A DNA stretch of 25,232 nucleotides from Candidatus Corynebacterium faecipullorum (GTDB lineage Bacteria; Actinomycetota; Actinomycetes; Mycobacteriales; Mycobacteriaceae), in assembly GCA_019114925.1 (NCBI GenBank), contig DXEO01000093.1, positions 1-25,232 on the forward strand, in the 5' to 3' direction. Numbering within the stretch: position 1 is the stretch's first letter; each line of letters opens with the position of its first letter. The notes below the pieces were generated by a model that was given only the letters and a program-made list of their open reading frames with translations, did not search any database and was not told where the DNA came from. Shown here in pieces: positions 7,445 to 15,462 of the stretch. A program made the position numbers and the translations under genes.

Positions 7445-10162
7445 TTAGTCGCGCGGGACCTCGACCTCTTCGTAGGCCTGGATGATATCGCCTACCTGAA
7501 TATCCGGGTAGGACAGAACCATACCGCACTCATAGCCGGCGTTGATCTCGTTTGCGTCGTCCTTTTCGTGACGCAAGGACTCGATCTTGGCATCGGAGGT
7601 AATGACATTGCCGTCGCGGACGAGGCGCACCTTGCCATTGCGCTTGACCTTGCCCTCCGTGACCATACAGCCGGCGATGGTACCGACGGCGGAGGACTTG
7701 AACAGCGCGCGGATCTCTGCCGCACCGGTGTCGCGCTCCTCGTAGATGGGCTTAAGCATGCCCTTCAGTGCTGCCTCAACCTCTTCGATGGCGCGGTAGA
7801 TCACCGTGTAGTAGCGGATATCGACGCCCTCAGCGTTGGCTTCCTCGGTAGCCTTGCCCTCAGCGCGAACGTTGAAGGCGATGATGATGGCGTCCGAAGC
7901 CGCAGCCAGGGTGACGTTGGTCTGCGTCACCGCACCCACGCCACGGTCGATGATGTTGAGCTGCACCTCGTCGTCGACCTCGATGTCCAACAGAGCATCC
8001 TCGAGAGCTTCCACGGAACCGGCGTTGTCACCCTTGAGGATGAGGTTGAGCGTCGAGGTTTCCTTGAGCACTGCATCCAGATCCTCGAGCGAGACGCGCT
8101 TGCGAGCCTTCGCCTGCAGAGCAGAACGCTTGCGAGCATCGCGCTGTGCGGCAATCTGGCGTGCCACGCGGTCATCCTCAACAACCAGGAGGTTGTCGCC
8201 GGCACCGGGAACACCATTGAGGCCCTGCACCTGAACCGGACGGGACGGGCCGGCCTCTTCCACATCGTGACCGAATTCATCGAGCATGCGGCGCACACGT
8301 CCGTGTGCATCACCAACCACGATGGAATCACCAATGCGCAGCGTACCGCGCTGAATGATGACCGTAGCCACCGGACCGCGGCCGCGGTCGAGGTGGGCCT
8401 CGATGGCAGAGCCCTGTGCATCCATGTCGGGGTTCGCGGTGAGCTCCAAGGCAGCATCCGCCGTCAGGATGACAGCTTCGAGGAGGTCGTCGATATTGAT
8501 GTTGTTCTTCGCGGAGATATCCACGAACATCGTGTCGCCACCATACTCTTCCGGGATGAGTCCGTACTCAGTGAGCTGACCACGGATCTTGTCCGGAGAA
8601 GCTTCCGGCTTATCAATCTTGTTGACCGCGACGACCACAGGGATGTCTGCCGCCTTCGCGTGGTTGATTGCCTCGATGGTCTGCGGCATCACGCCGTCAT
8701 CAGCGGCAACTACCAGGATGGCCAAGTCGGTGGACTTCGCACCGCGGGCACGCATGGCGGTGAAGGCCTCGTGACCCGGGGTATCCAGGAAGGTGATGGT
8801 GCGAGGACCATCCTCCAGGTCGACCGTGGTTTGGTAGGCGCCAATGCCCTGAGTAATGCCACCGGCCTCACCGGCACCCTCGTTGGTCTTACGAATGGTG
8901 TCCAGAAGGCGAGTCTTACCGTGGTCGACGTGACCCATCACGGTAACAACTGGCGGGCGCTTCTCAAGTGCCTCTTCGCCACCCTCGTCCTCGCCAAACT
9001 GCAGGTCGAAGGACTCGAGCAGCTCGCGGTCCTCATCCTCTGGGGAGACGACCTGAACCTCGTAGTTAATCTCCGAACCCAACAGCTGCAGGGTGTCTTC
9101 GGAGACAGAAGCCGTAGCAGTCACCATCTCACCGAGGTTGAACAGTGCCTGCACCAATGCTGCAGGATCTGCACCAATCTTCTCAGCGAAGTCAGCCAGG
9201 GAAGCACCGCGACGCAGGCGCACGACCTTGCCGCCGCCGTCAGGCAGACGTACGCCGCCTACCTCATGCTTCTGCTGCTCTTCAAACTCATGGCGCTTCT
9301 GACGCTTCGACTTCTTACCGCGACGCGGTGCGCCACCCGGACGGCCGAATGCACCAGCAGTGCCACCGCGACGACCACCGCGTCCACGGAAACCACCGTG
9401 GCCAGGACCACCGTGGCCGGGGCCGCCACTGCGGCCGCCGCGACCACGACCACCGCCGCCACTGCCAGCGGCCTTCGACGGCATGCTGGCCGGGTTCGGG
9501 TGCGAAGGCATCATTGCCGGCGAAGGACGACGTCCACCGCTGCGGTTGCCATCACCCTGCGGGCGTGCGCCGCCCTTGCCGCCACGGTTATCACCGGGCT
9601 TACCAGCGGAACGCTGTCCCTTGGTACCGCCTGGGCGAGGTCCGGGGCTCGGACGATCGCTGGAGCTACTCGTGGAGAACGGGTTATTGGCCACGCGGCG
9701 GGTGCCGCCAGGCTTCGGCATGCTGCGCGGAGTGACAGCGCGCTGGCCACCCTTCTCGGTGTTCTTGCGCTGTGCTCCAGGCTTCGGGGCGCCACTAGGC
9801 TTTGGCGTAGCACCCGGCTTCGGGGCACCGCCCGGCTTCGGGGCGGCACTGGGCTTGGGGGCAGCACTGGGCTTGGGGGCAGCACCGGGCTTCGGACCTG
9901 GCTTTGCCGCAGTGGCAGGCTTCTTTTCTACTGGTTTCTTGGCAGCAGAAGCTGGGGTGGCTGCCGGCGCGTTCTTCTCCGCTGCCTTGTCCTCGCCACC
10001 CTTAGCTTCGTAGTGTGCGCGCATCTTCTTGATCACCGGGGGTTCGATGGTCGAGGATGCGGTCTTGACGAACTCGCCTTGTTCCTTCAGCGTGGCGAGT
10101 AGTTCCTTGCTGGTTACGCCGAGCTGCTTTGCCAACTCGTGTACACGTAGCTTTCCGGGCAC
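7445..10162 (-). CDS. infB: Translation initiation factor IF-2
   Basis: GTPase that delivers initiator tRNA to the 30S subunit. The 905-residue protein has an N-terminal IF2N domain (LRVHELAKQLGVTSKELL, about 5-50). A long low-complexity linker follows: Ala/Pro/Lys repeats at about 89-128 and a Gly/Arg-rich stretch at about 233-280. The G domain has G1 GHVDHGKT (410-417), G2 GGITQ (434-438), G3 DTPGH (460-464), G4 NKID (514-517) and SAK (550-552). C-terminal domains 2-4 end near the stop at 7445. The start is a GTG at 10162 with a good AGAGGAG Shine-Dalgarno. Linker length is typical of high-GC actinobacteria. Confidence 0.98.
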   Translation of the reverse strand: MPGKLRVHELAKQLGVTSKELLATLKEQGEFVKTASSTIEPPVIKKMRAHYEAKGGEDKAAEKNAPAATPASAAKKPVEKKPATAAKPGPKPGAAPKPSAAPKPSAAPKPGGAPKPGATPKPSGAPKPGAQRKNTEKGGQRAVTPRSMPKPGGTRRVANNPFSTSSSSDRPSPGPRPGGTKGQRSAGKPGDNRGGKGGARPQGDGNRSGGRRPSPAMMPSHPNPASMPSKAAGSGGGGRGRGGRSGGPGHGGPGHGGFRGRGGRRGGTAGAFGRPGGAPRRGKKSKRQKRHEFEEQQKHEVGGVRLPDGGGKVVRLRRGASLADFAEKIGADPAALVQALFNLGEMVTATASVSEDTLQLLGSEINYEVQVVSPEDEDRELLESFDLQFGEDEGGEEALEKRPPVVTVMGHVDHGKTRLLDTIRKTNEGAGEAGGITQGIGAYQTTVDLEDGPRTITFLDTPGHEAFTAMRARGAKSTDLAILVVAADDGVMPQTIEAINHAKAADIPVVVAVNKIDKPEASPDKIRGQLTEYGLIPEEYGGDTMFVDISAKNNINIDDLLEAVILTADAALELTANPDMDAQGSAIEAHLDRGRGPVATVIIQRGTLRIGDSIVVGDAHGRVRRMLDEFGHDVEEAGPSRPVQVQGLNGVPGAGDNLLVVEDDRVARQIAAQRDARKRSALQAKARKRVSLEDLDAVLKETSTLNLILKGDNAGSVEALEDALLDIEVDDEVQLNIIDRGVGAVTQTNVTLAAASDAIIIAFNVRAEGKATEEANAEGVDIRYYTVIYRAIEEVEAALKGMLKPIYEERDTGAAEIRALFKSSAVGTIAGCMVTEGKVKRNGKVRLVRDGNVITSDAKIESLRHEKDDANEINAGYECGMVLSYPDIQVGDIIQAYEEVEVPRD
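9323..9466 (-). repeat. Gly/Arg-rich low-complexity coding segment in infB
   Basis: Encodes about 48 residues of the IF-2 linker rich in GRGG, GGPGHGG and RRGG units, with short imperfect DNA repeats (for example two 15-bp copies near 9391-9420). It resembles an RGG-type RNA-binding tail. This is coding repeat sequence, not a mobile or CRISPR repeat. Confidence 0.75.
9780..9899 (-). repeat. 18-bp tandem repeat encoding PKPxxA units in infB
   Basis: Six consecutive 18-bp units, each beginning GGCTT on the plus strand and diverged mainly at third codon positions, plus a partial seventh. They encode the six-residue unit PKP-S/G-A/G-A in the IF-2 linker (residues about 89-128). The units at 9834-9887 are the most alike, suggesting recent slippage duplication. 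Confidence 0.85.
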
Positions 10163-10182
10163 TTGTCTCCTCTTTAATCTTT

Positions 10183-10220
10183 CTAGGAGCCAAGGCCGCG
10201 GAATACGGCCTGACCCCTAG
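10183..10220 (-). other. Stem-loop in the ylxR-infB spacer
   Basis: AGGCCG (10193-10198) pairs with CGGCCT (10206-10211) across a 7-base loop, and an outer CTAGG/CCTAG pair (10183-10187/10216-10220) closes it. It lies about 20-58 bases before the infB GTG, within the 109-bp ylxR-infB spacer. No U-run follows on the minus strand, so it is more likely an mRNA leader structure or processing site than a terminator. Confidence 0.4.
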
Positions 10221-10271
10221 TTAATGGCTATGGACTTTCATCGCTGATGCTGCTTCATGGTTGTGCGCTCA

Positions 10272-10607
10272 TCAGTGTTCGGTCTTCCTTTTTAACTCTG
10301 GGTCGCACGGGTAGTTGCCCGCCGACTGCACCTGCTGCCTAGCAGCGAGGTACTCACGTACGTGACCTGTGTCCACGTCTGTGGACAATCGGAGCGCGCG
10401 CCTGAAGGCACGGGTTCGCTCCGCCAGCTCTACTGCTTCCAGATCGGGCCTTATCCACGCTCCCCTTCCAGGAAGGCAGCGGCCGGGATCCGGAACAACA
10501 CGGCATGCTGTGGGATCGCCCTTATCGGCGACAACCCTCAGCAGTTCCGTGTCGGGATGCTTTTGGCGCGTAGCGATACAGGTGCGGAGACGCTGTCTTT
10601 GAGACAT
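10272..10607 (-). CDS. ylxR: YlxR family (DUF448) RNA-binding protein
   Basis: A 111-residue small basic protein encoded between nusA and infB, the conserved place for YlxR. In Bacillus subtilis YlxR binds RNase P RNA and modulates its activity (also called RnpM). Family landmarks visible are RTCIATRQ (8-15), LLRVVAD and PGRGAWI (the GRGAY/W loop), followed by a helical C-terminal half. The usual second cysteine of the RTCxxC segment is a threonine here. The ATG at 10607 has a GGAG Shine-Dalgarno. Confidence 0.88.
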   Translation of the reverse strand: MSQRQRLRTCIATRQKHPDTELLRVVADKGDPTACRVVPDPGRCLPGRGAWIRPDLEAVELAERTRAFRRALRLSTDVDTGHVREYLAARQQVQSAGNYPCDPELKRKTEH

Positions 10608-10673
10608 CCAACTCCTTAGGTCATATCGCTACTGCTGCTACGCCACAGCATTCCTGCATGTGGGCCGTTGTCT

Positions 10674-10679
10674 AGTCTA
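10674..10679 (-). promoter_or_regulatory. Possible promoter upstream of ylxR
   Basis: TAGACT on the minus strand lies in the 120-bp nusA-ylxR spacer, about 67 bases before the ylxR start. No clear -35 is seen. It could give a secondary leadered transcript for ylxR-infB; support is weak. Confidence 0.3.
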
Positions 10680-10727
10680 CGCGAAAATAGGCCAAACCTT
10701 TAATTCCACCGCAGGCTGCTCGGAAAG

Positions 10728-11744
10728 CTAGTCCCGAGCGGCATCGGAGTGAATATCAATCTTCCATCCGGTCAGGCGAGCTGCGAGGCGAGCGTTTTGG
10801 CCTTCCTTGCCGATAGCGAGCGAAAGCTGGTAGTCCGGCACGGTTACCTTGGCCACCTGCGCTTCCTCGTCGAGGATTTCTACGCGCACGACCTTCGACG
10901 GGGCGAGAGCATTACCCACGTAAACGGCTGGGTCTTCGTTGAAGTCGATGATGTCAATCTTCTCACCACCGAGTTCACGCATCACGTTGCTGACGCGGGA
11001 GCCCTTCGGACCGATACATGCACCCTTGGCGTTGAGGCCCTTGGCGTGGCCGCGAACGGAGATCTTGGAGCGGTGGCCAGCCTCGCGGGCAATAGCGATA
11101 ATCTCGACCGCACCGTCGGCGACCTCCGGGACCTCCAGCTCAAAGAGACCGCGAACCAGCTCGGGGTGCGTACGCGACAGCGTGATCTGCACCTTAGCGC
11201 CGTTACGGTTTACACCCACGACATAGGCCTTGACGCGGTCACCGTGCTCGAGCTTCTCCCCTGGCAGCTGCTCAGCAGGCAACAGGAAAGCGTCCTGGGA
11301 ATCGTGTTCGGTGCCCAACTGCACCACAACGACGCCGCGCTTGTTGGCGTGGATATCGCGCTGGACGACCCCCGACACTACCGTTCCGGTCAGCTCAGAA
11401 TAGGAATCATAGGTCCGCTCAGCCTCGTTCTCGCGCAACTTGCGCAGGATGGCATCGCGGACCGCCTGCGCGCCGATGCGCCCAAAATTGTCCGGGGTGT
11501 CGTCGTATTCACTGATGACCTCTCCGGTCTCCGGATCGCTTTCGGTCACGATGACAGTGACGGCGCCGCTGTCGGCGTCGATGTCTACGCGCGATTTCGT
11601 GCCTTCCGCCTTTGTCTCAGCGGATTCCGCACGGTGGTCCAGGTAGGAATACAAAAGGGCACCCGCGATAGCTTCGAGCAGGTCCTTCACGGGGACGCCG
11701 CGCTCGCGCTGAATTGTGCGGAGTGCCTCTAGGTCAATATTCAC
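10728..11744 (-). CDS. nusA: Transcription termination/antitermination factor NusA
   Basis: Binds RNA polymerase and nascent RNA to modulate pausing, termination and antitermination. The 338-residue protein has an N-terminal polymerase-binding domain (about 1-110), an S1 domain (about 117-190), KH1 with the CIGPKGSR loop (244-250) and KH2 with AIGKEGQNARL (310-320). It lacks the two C-terminal acidic repeats of E. coli NusA, as is normal for actinobacteria. The start is GTG at 11744, three bases after the rimP stop, with AGGA inside the rimP end as Shine-Dalgarno, indicating an operon with rimP. Confidence 0.97.
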   Translation of the reverse strand: MNIDLEALRTIQRERGVPVKDLLEAIAGALLYSYLDHRAESAETKAEGTKSRVDIDADSGAVTVIVTESDPETGEVISEYDDTPDNFGRIGAQAVRDAILRKLRENEAERTYDSYSELTGTVVSGVVQRDIHANKRGVVVVQLGTEHDSQDAFLLPAEQLPGEKLEHGDRVKAYVVGVNRNGAKVQITLSRTHPELVRGLFELEVPEVADGAVEIIAIAREAGHRSKISVRGHAKGLNAKGACIGPKGSRVSNVMRELGGEKIDIIDFNEDPAVYVGNALAPSKVVRVEILDEEAQVAKVTVPDYQLSLAIGKEGQNARLAARLTGWKIDIHSDAARD

Positions 11745-11747
11745 TTG

Positions 11748-12314
11748 TTAGTCCTCTCGGGTTGCCGAGTTCTGCTCGGCGAAGTCGAACGTCTGCATAG
11801 CCGCCTCCAGCTCCACGGCTGAAGGCTGAGCAAATTCAATTTCTACCACTGCACGGCTTAAGTTTTCCAATCGCTCGATCTGGTAATGCACCTCCTTCTT
11901 CACCGTCGTGATGAGCGCCACGGATTCTTCGTCCTCAGACAGGGCGCCGATGCGCGCGACGCGAGTGGTTCCAGGTTCCTCGGCAAGCGCATAACCGACG
12001 AGCCTTCCCTGATTGCGGCGCCAATGGCGCGGGGCACTCAGCGGAAAGTCCACACCTGGTGTGGACACCTCCAAGGTGTAGCCCGCGCCGAAGTTGAGGG
12101 CGCCCGCTTCCTCCTGGGCATCGAAGAGCTCGGAGATCTCCTGCGATAGTTCTTCAATGAGATCGGAGCTCGGGCGCTCATCGCCATCGATGCGGATGAT
12201 GACCTGAGACTTCTTACCAGCTCGTGTGGTCTTCACATCTTCGATGTCGAGGCCGCGTGCGGCGGCGACCGGCTGCAGAATTTCGGTTAGTTGCGCGGGT
12301 GTTGGGAATGCCAT
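11748..12314 (-). CDS. rimP: Ribosome maturation factor RimP
   Basis: Promotes early 30S assembly around S12 and S9. The 188-residue protein contains the RimP hallmark YTLEVSTPGVDFPL in the N-terminal domain and an SH3-like C-terminal domain (GRLVGYALAEE...). A charged tail precedes the stop. The ATG at 12314 is preceded by a -10 hexamer at the leaderless distance and by no Shine-Dalgarno, so rimP is likely the first gene of the rimP-nusA-ylxR-infB transcript. Confidence 0.96.
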   Translation of the reverse strand: MAFPTPAQLTEILQPVAAARGLDIEDVKTTRAGKKSQVIIRIDGDERPSSDLIEELSQEISELFDAQEEAGALNFGAGYTLEVSTPGVDFPLSAPRHWRRNQGRLVGYALAEEPGTTRVARIGALSEDEESVALITTVKKEVHYQIERLENLSRAVVEIEFAQPSAVELEAAMQTFDFAEQNSATRED

Positions 12315-12321
12315 GCGCTCT

Positions 12322-12327
12322 AGACTA
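12322..12327 (-). promoter_or_regulatory. -10 box of the rimP-nusA-infB operon (leaderless)
   Basis: TAGTCT on the minus strand ends 8 bases before the rimP ATG, predicting a transcript start at 12315 or 12314. It is 11 bp from the oppositely directed -10 box of the lipoprotein gene. Confidence 0.6.
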
Positions 12328-12338
12328 GGTCACCCGGG

Positions 12339-12344
12339 TAGGGT
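12339..12344 (+). promoter_or_regulatory. -10 box of the DUF4439 lipoprotein gene (leaderless)
   Basis: TAGGGT ends 8 bases before the GTG at 12352; the predicted start of transcription is 12351-12352. The promoter occupies the same 37-bp interval as the rimP promoter. Confidence 0.55.
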
Positions 12345-12351
12345 CTATCGC

Positions 12352-13206
12352 GTGAACCGCCGAGTAGTTGTCCCCACCCTGCTTGTGTTCGCTGCCCCCT
12401 GGCTGGGCGGCTGCCAAGTCACCGACGCGATCGTGGATTATTTTGGCCCCCATGCAGACCCTACGTTGACCTCTCTGGCTCACGATGCCAGCGCCGACGC
12501 CCACGCACTGCAGGAGCTCGATCCCGATGCCGCGTCCCTGCGCGCGCAGCACGCAGACGAGCTTTACTCCGAAATTGAACGCCTCTGCGGCCGCGACGAG
12601 GAAGGACACGTTCCGCGCTCCTGCGAAGTGAATCGTGAGGGTGAAGCACGCGAGGCCACTGATGCGGCTGCCGTGCTTGCCGCAGCTTCTTCATCGACTG
12701 AGGAGCAGCTTGACGCGGTTTCTCCGGAATCTCGGCCCTTGCTCGTCGCCCAAGCCATCGCAATGGAGGCCCGCTCCACCGATGAACCGGGCGCTGTGCC
12801 GGAACTGACGGAGGATGACGCTGACCTCGCCACCGAACTCTTGGACTGGGAATACCAGCAGGTGTTTGCCTTGGACTTTGCTCGTTCCTATGTCACACCT
12901 GACGTCGAAGAGCTGGTTGATGAGCGCCTCGCTCTGCACGAGAACCGCGTCCTCGCGCTCCAAAAAGCAGTAGCCAAAATCGGACCAGTGCCACAGCCCG
13001 CAGCGGGCTACACCTCGCCCTCCGGTGAGCTGCCCGTAGACGCCGCCTCAGCGCGCGCGTTCCTTGACGACGTCGCGCATAGTGACACGGTGACATGGAC
13101 CTCCGCCGCCTCACAGGAGGTGCCCGACCAAGCGGCACCCAATGCTGAATGGCGAAGCTGGCTTATTTCTGTAGCCGCCCAATCTCACCGCATCAGTGCA
13201 GCTTAA
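12352..13206 (+). CDS. Putative lipoprotein with DUF4439 (ferritin-like) domain
   Basis: A 284-residue protein starting at GTG 12352 (NRRVVVPTLLVF...). The N-terminus is a lipoprotein signal: two arginines, a hydrophobic stretch and the lipobox LGGC with the acceptor Cys21. The mature part is acidic and alpha-helical. The C-terminal half (about 165-284), with EYQQVFALDFARSY and helices containing ERLALHENRV, resembles the DUF4439 helical-bundle domain found between rimP and proS in actinobacteria. Function is unknown. The GTG start is chosen because it begins the signal peptide and lies at the leaderless distance from a -10 box; longer in-frame extensions overlap rimP. It converges with the DoxX-like gene with a 30-bp gap and no evident terminator. 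Confidence 0.8.
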   Translation: MNRRVVVPTLLVFAAPWLGGCQVTDAIVDYFGPHADPTLTSLAHDASADAHALQELDPDAASLRAQHADELYSEIERLCGRDEEGHVPRSCEVNREGEAREATDAAAVLAAASSSTEEQLDAVSPESRPLLVAQAIAMEARSTDEPGAVPELTEDDADLATELLDWEYQQVFALDFARSYVTPDVEELVDERLALHENRVLALQKAVAKIGPVPQPAAGYTSPSGELPVDAASARAFLDDVAHSDTVTWTSAASQEVPDQAAPNAEWRSWLISVAAQSHRISAA

Positions 13207-13236
13207 TTCCTCCCTCGCGGGCTCGATTTTCCTGTG

Positions 13237-13632
13237 CTACCGACGTTTGGCGTTCTTTTCGGCGTACAGCGACCAGGCATAGCGCATGACCGGAATCTGC
13301 AACGGCAGACGCACCGCGTGGTAGATCTTCTTGCCGGTTGATGCCTTGCCGCTTTCTAAGTCCCTGCAGGCCTGGTAGAAGTTCGCCGGCCACACGGCGG
13401 CGAGCAAAGCTAGGGCTGAAAGGCCGCCTGCAGGCCGCGTCGATGGGTTCGCCAGGAGTGCACCGGTCACCACTTCCCAGGCGCCAGAGGTGAAGTTGTA
13501 AAAGCGAGCCGGCCCTGGAAGTTGTGGCGGGATGATGGACTCGAAGGGCTTCGGCTTAGCAAAATGCAGCACTCCCATGGCAGAGAGTGCTGCAGCCATT
13601 GAATATGTCAGTGCGGGGTTGTGAGAACTCAT
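13237..13632 (-). CDS. DoxX-like family membrane protein
   Basis: A 131-residue protein with about four hydrophobic segments. Near the N-terminus is the DoxX-like pattern GVLHFAKPKPFESIIPP followed by LPGPARFYNFTSGAWEVVTG. The C-terminus is basic (AEKNAKRR). DoxX-like proteins are small inner-membrane proteins, some linked to thiol/oxidative-stress complexes; no specific role is assignable here. The gene lies 28 bp downstream of proS on the same strand. It has its own -10 hexamer at the leaderless distance and no Shine-Dalgarno, so it is probably transcribed separately as well. Confidence 0.75.
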   Translation of the reverse strand: MSSHNPALTYSMAAALSAMGVLHFAKPKPFESIIPPQLPGPARFYNFTSGAWEVVTGALLANPSTRPAGGLSALALLAAVWPANFYQACRDLESGKASTGKKIYHAVRLPLQIPVMRYAWSLYAEKNAKRR

Positions 13633-13639
13633 GCCCGCG

Positions 13640-13645
13640 AGCCTA
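13640..13645 (-). promoter_or_regulatory. -10 box of the DoxX-like gene (leaderless)
   Basis: TAGGCT on the minus strand ends 8 bases before the ATG at 13632; the predicted start is 13633. It lies in the 28-bp spacer after proS, so any -35 contact falls in the end of proS. Confidence 0.5.
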
Positions 13646-13660
13646 CGCGCTTAAACGCAC

Positions 13661-15430
13661 CTAGCCGCGGATGAGCTCCGTTAAGGTGTCCACGATGGAG
13701 TCTGCGGGGACCTCTCGGGTTTCGCCGCCACGGATGCGCAACTCAATGATGCCGTCCTTGAAGGAGCGGCCCAGGATGGCGATGAACGGCATGCCCAGAA
13801 GCTCAGCATCCTTGAACTTCACGCCCGGGGAGACCTTGGGGCGGTCGTCGTAAAGCACCTCGATGCCTGCGCGATCTAGGTCCTCCACAAGCTTCTGACC
13901 GGCCTCGAGGGCAGCGGCGTCCTTGTTCGCTACGGCCACGTGCACCTGGTATGGCGCAACAGCCACCGGCCAGTTGAGGCCCTTCTCATCGTGACGCTGC
14001 TCCGCCAACACGGCGAGCATGCGCGTAACACCAATGCCATAGGAGCCCATGGTCGGCACGGCGCGCTTGCCGTTCTCGTCCAGAATCTGGACGTCGAAAG
14101 CCTCGGTGTACTTGCGGCCCAGCTGGAAGATATGGCCCAACTCAATACCGCGCTCCAGGGTCAGAGTGCCCTGACCATTCGGTGCCGGGTCACCTTCCTT
14201 GACTTCAGCCGCTTCGATGAATTCATCCACGGTGAAGTCACGGCCGGCCACCAGTCCGACAACGTGGCGCTGCGGGGCATCTGCGCCGGTAATCCAGGAG
14301 GTACCAGAAACCACGCGCGGGTCAGCATAAACCTTCACGTCGTGGGCATTCAGGACACGCGGTCCGACATAGCCCTTGACCAGGAAGGAGTTCTTCTTGA
14401 AGTCACCCTCACCGGCGAGCTCAAACTCAGCCGGTTCAAGAGAAGCCTCCAGGCGCTTTTCATCCAGCTCACGGTCACCCGGAATAAGGACTGCGGCGAG
14501 CTCCCATTCCTTCTCTTCCTCCGTGGCTGCGGGGGCGGCCACCTTGATCATCATGCACTTGAGGGTGTCCGCTGCGGTGACCTCGTGGCCGTCGACAGTA
14601 ATACCGGCGCCCTTAGCCCACTCCACCAGAGACTCAATGGTCTCGGATTTCGGAGTTTCATGCTCTTGTGCCTCCGGGAGGCCGTCGAAGGGGATTTCCT
14701 CCGGTGCTTGGGTCACTACCGCTTCCACGTTGGCGGCGTAATCGCCCTCCGTTGCGCGCACGAAGGTATCTTCGCCTACCTCAGACACTGCGAGGAATTC
14801 CTCAGAGGCCGAACCACCCATCGCACCAGAGGTGGCCTTGCAAATCGCGTAATCGATTTCCAGGCGGTCAAAGATGTTTTGGTAGGCCTTGCGGTGGCGG
14901 GCATAAGACTCATCGAGTCCCTCATCCGTCATGTCGAAGGAATAAGAATCCTTCATGGTGAACTCGCGGCCGCGTAGCACGCCGGCGCGCGGGCGCTCCT
15001 CATCGCGGTACTTCGTCTGGATCTGATACAGCGTGACCGGGAAATCCTTGTAGGAGGAGTACATATCCTTCACCGCGGTGGTGAACATCTCCTCATGGGT
15101 CGGGCCCAGCAGCATGTCCGCACCCTTGCGGTCCTTCAGACGGAACAGGTTATCGCCGTATTCCGTCCATCGGTTCGACTCCTCATAAGGCTCGCGCGGC
15201 AGCAGCGCCGGGAAGAGCATCTCCTGACCGCCGATAGCGTTCATCTCCTGACGGATAACGTCTTCAATCTTCCGCATGGCACGCAGCCCCAGTGGCAGCC
15301 AGGTGTATACACCCGGCGCGACACGGCGCACATAACCTGCGCGGACGAGAAGCTTGTGGCTGGGGACTTCGGCATCAGCCGGATCCTCACGAAGAGTGCG
15401 GAGGAAAAGCTCAGATAGACGTGTAATCAT
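13661..15430 (-). CDS. proS: Prolyl-tRNA synthetase (bacterial type with editing domain)
   Basis: Class II aminoacyl-tRNA synthetase charging tRNA-Pro. The 589-residue protein starts MITRLSELFLRTLRE. It has the prokaryotic-type motif 1 region, motif 2 in RDEERPRAGVLRGREF (142-157) and the TxE-type LLGPTHEE segment (108-114). The INS editing domain lies at about 230-390, and motif 3 in GSYGIGVTRM (near 458-467). The C-terminal anticodon-binding domain follows. Length matches bacterial ProS with INS. The -10 box TAAACT sits 9 bases before the ATG with no Shine-Dalgarno. It diverges from yaaA with only 32 bp between start codons. Confidence 0.97.
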   Translation of the reverse strand: MITRLSELFLRTLREDPADAEVPSHKLLVRAGYVRRVAPGVYTWLPLGLRAMRKIEDVIRQEMNAIGGQEMLFPALLPREPYEESNRWTEYGDNLFRLKDRKGADMLLGPTHEEMFTTAVKDMYSSYKDFPVTLYQIQTKYRDEERPRAGVLRGREFTMKDSYSFDMTDEGLDESYARHRKAYQNIFDRLEIDYAICKATSGAMGGSASEEFLAVSEVGEDTFVRATEGDYAANVEAVVTQAPEEIPFDGLPEAQEHETPKSETIESLVEWAKGAGITVDGHEVTAADTLKCMMIKVAAPAATEEEKEWELAAVLIPGDRELDEKRLEASLEPAEFELAGEGDFKKNSFLVKGYVGPRVLNAHDVKVYADPRVVSGTSWITGADAPQRHVVGLVAGRDFTVDEFIEAAEVKEGDPAPNGQGTLTLERGIELGHIFQLGRKYTEAFDVQILDENGKRAVPTMGSYGIGVTRMLAVLAEQRHDEKGLNWPVAVAPYQVHVAVANKDAAALEAGQKLVEDLDRAGIEVLYDDRPKVSPGVKFKDAELLGMPFIAILGRSFKDGIIELRIRGGETREVPADSIVDTLTELIRG

Positions 15431-15438
15431 GGTTGCTC

Positions 15439-15444
15439 AGTTTA
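15439..15444 (-). promoter_or_regulatory. -10 box of proS (leaderless or 2-nt leader)
   Basis: TAAACT on the minus strand ends 9 bases before the ATG at 15430; the predicted transcript start is 15432. Only 6 bp separate it from the yaaA -10 box. Confidence 0.55.
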
Positions 15445-15450
15445 CATCGC

Positions 15451-15456
15451 TAGCAT
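15451..15456 (+). promoter_or_regulatory. -10 box of yaaA (leaderless)
   Basis: TAGCAT ends 7 bases before the yaaA ATG, so transcription should begin exactly at 15463. The corresponding -35 region would fall on the proS start codon. Confidence 0.55.
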
Positions 15457-15462
15457 GTAGCC

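Noticed and set aside
9780..9899. CRISPR-like regular repeat spacing
   Set aside because: The 18-bp units are contiguous, in frame with infB and encode PKPxxA repeats; there are no spacers.
7568..10102. An 844-codon open frame on the plus strand
   Set aside because: It is exactly antisense to infB, is rich in Thr/Ala/Leu from complement codon bias, and matches no protein pattern. Long antisense frames are common opposite high-GC genes.
10749..11732. A 327-codon plus-strand frame opposite nusA
   Set aside because: Antisense shadow of a clear NusA gene; no independent support.
13940..14977. A 345-codon plus-strand frame opposite proS
   Set aside because: Shadow of proS codon bias; no start signal and no recognisable domain.
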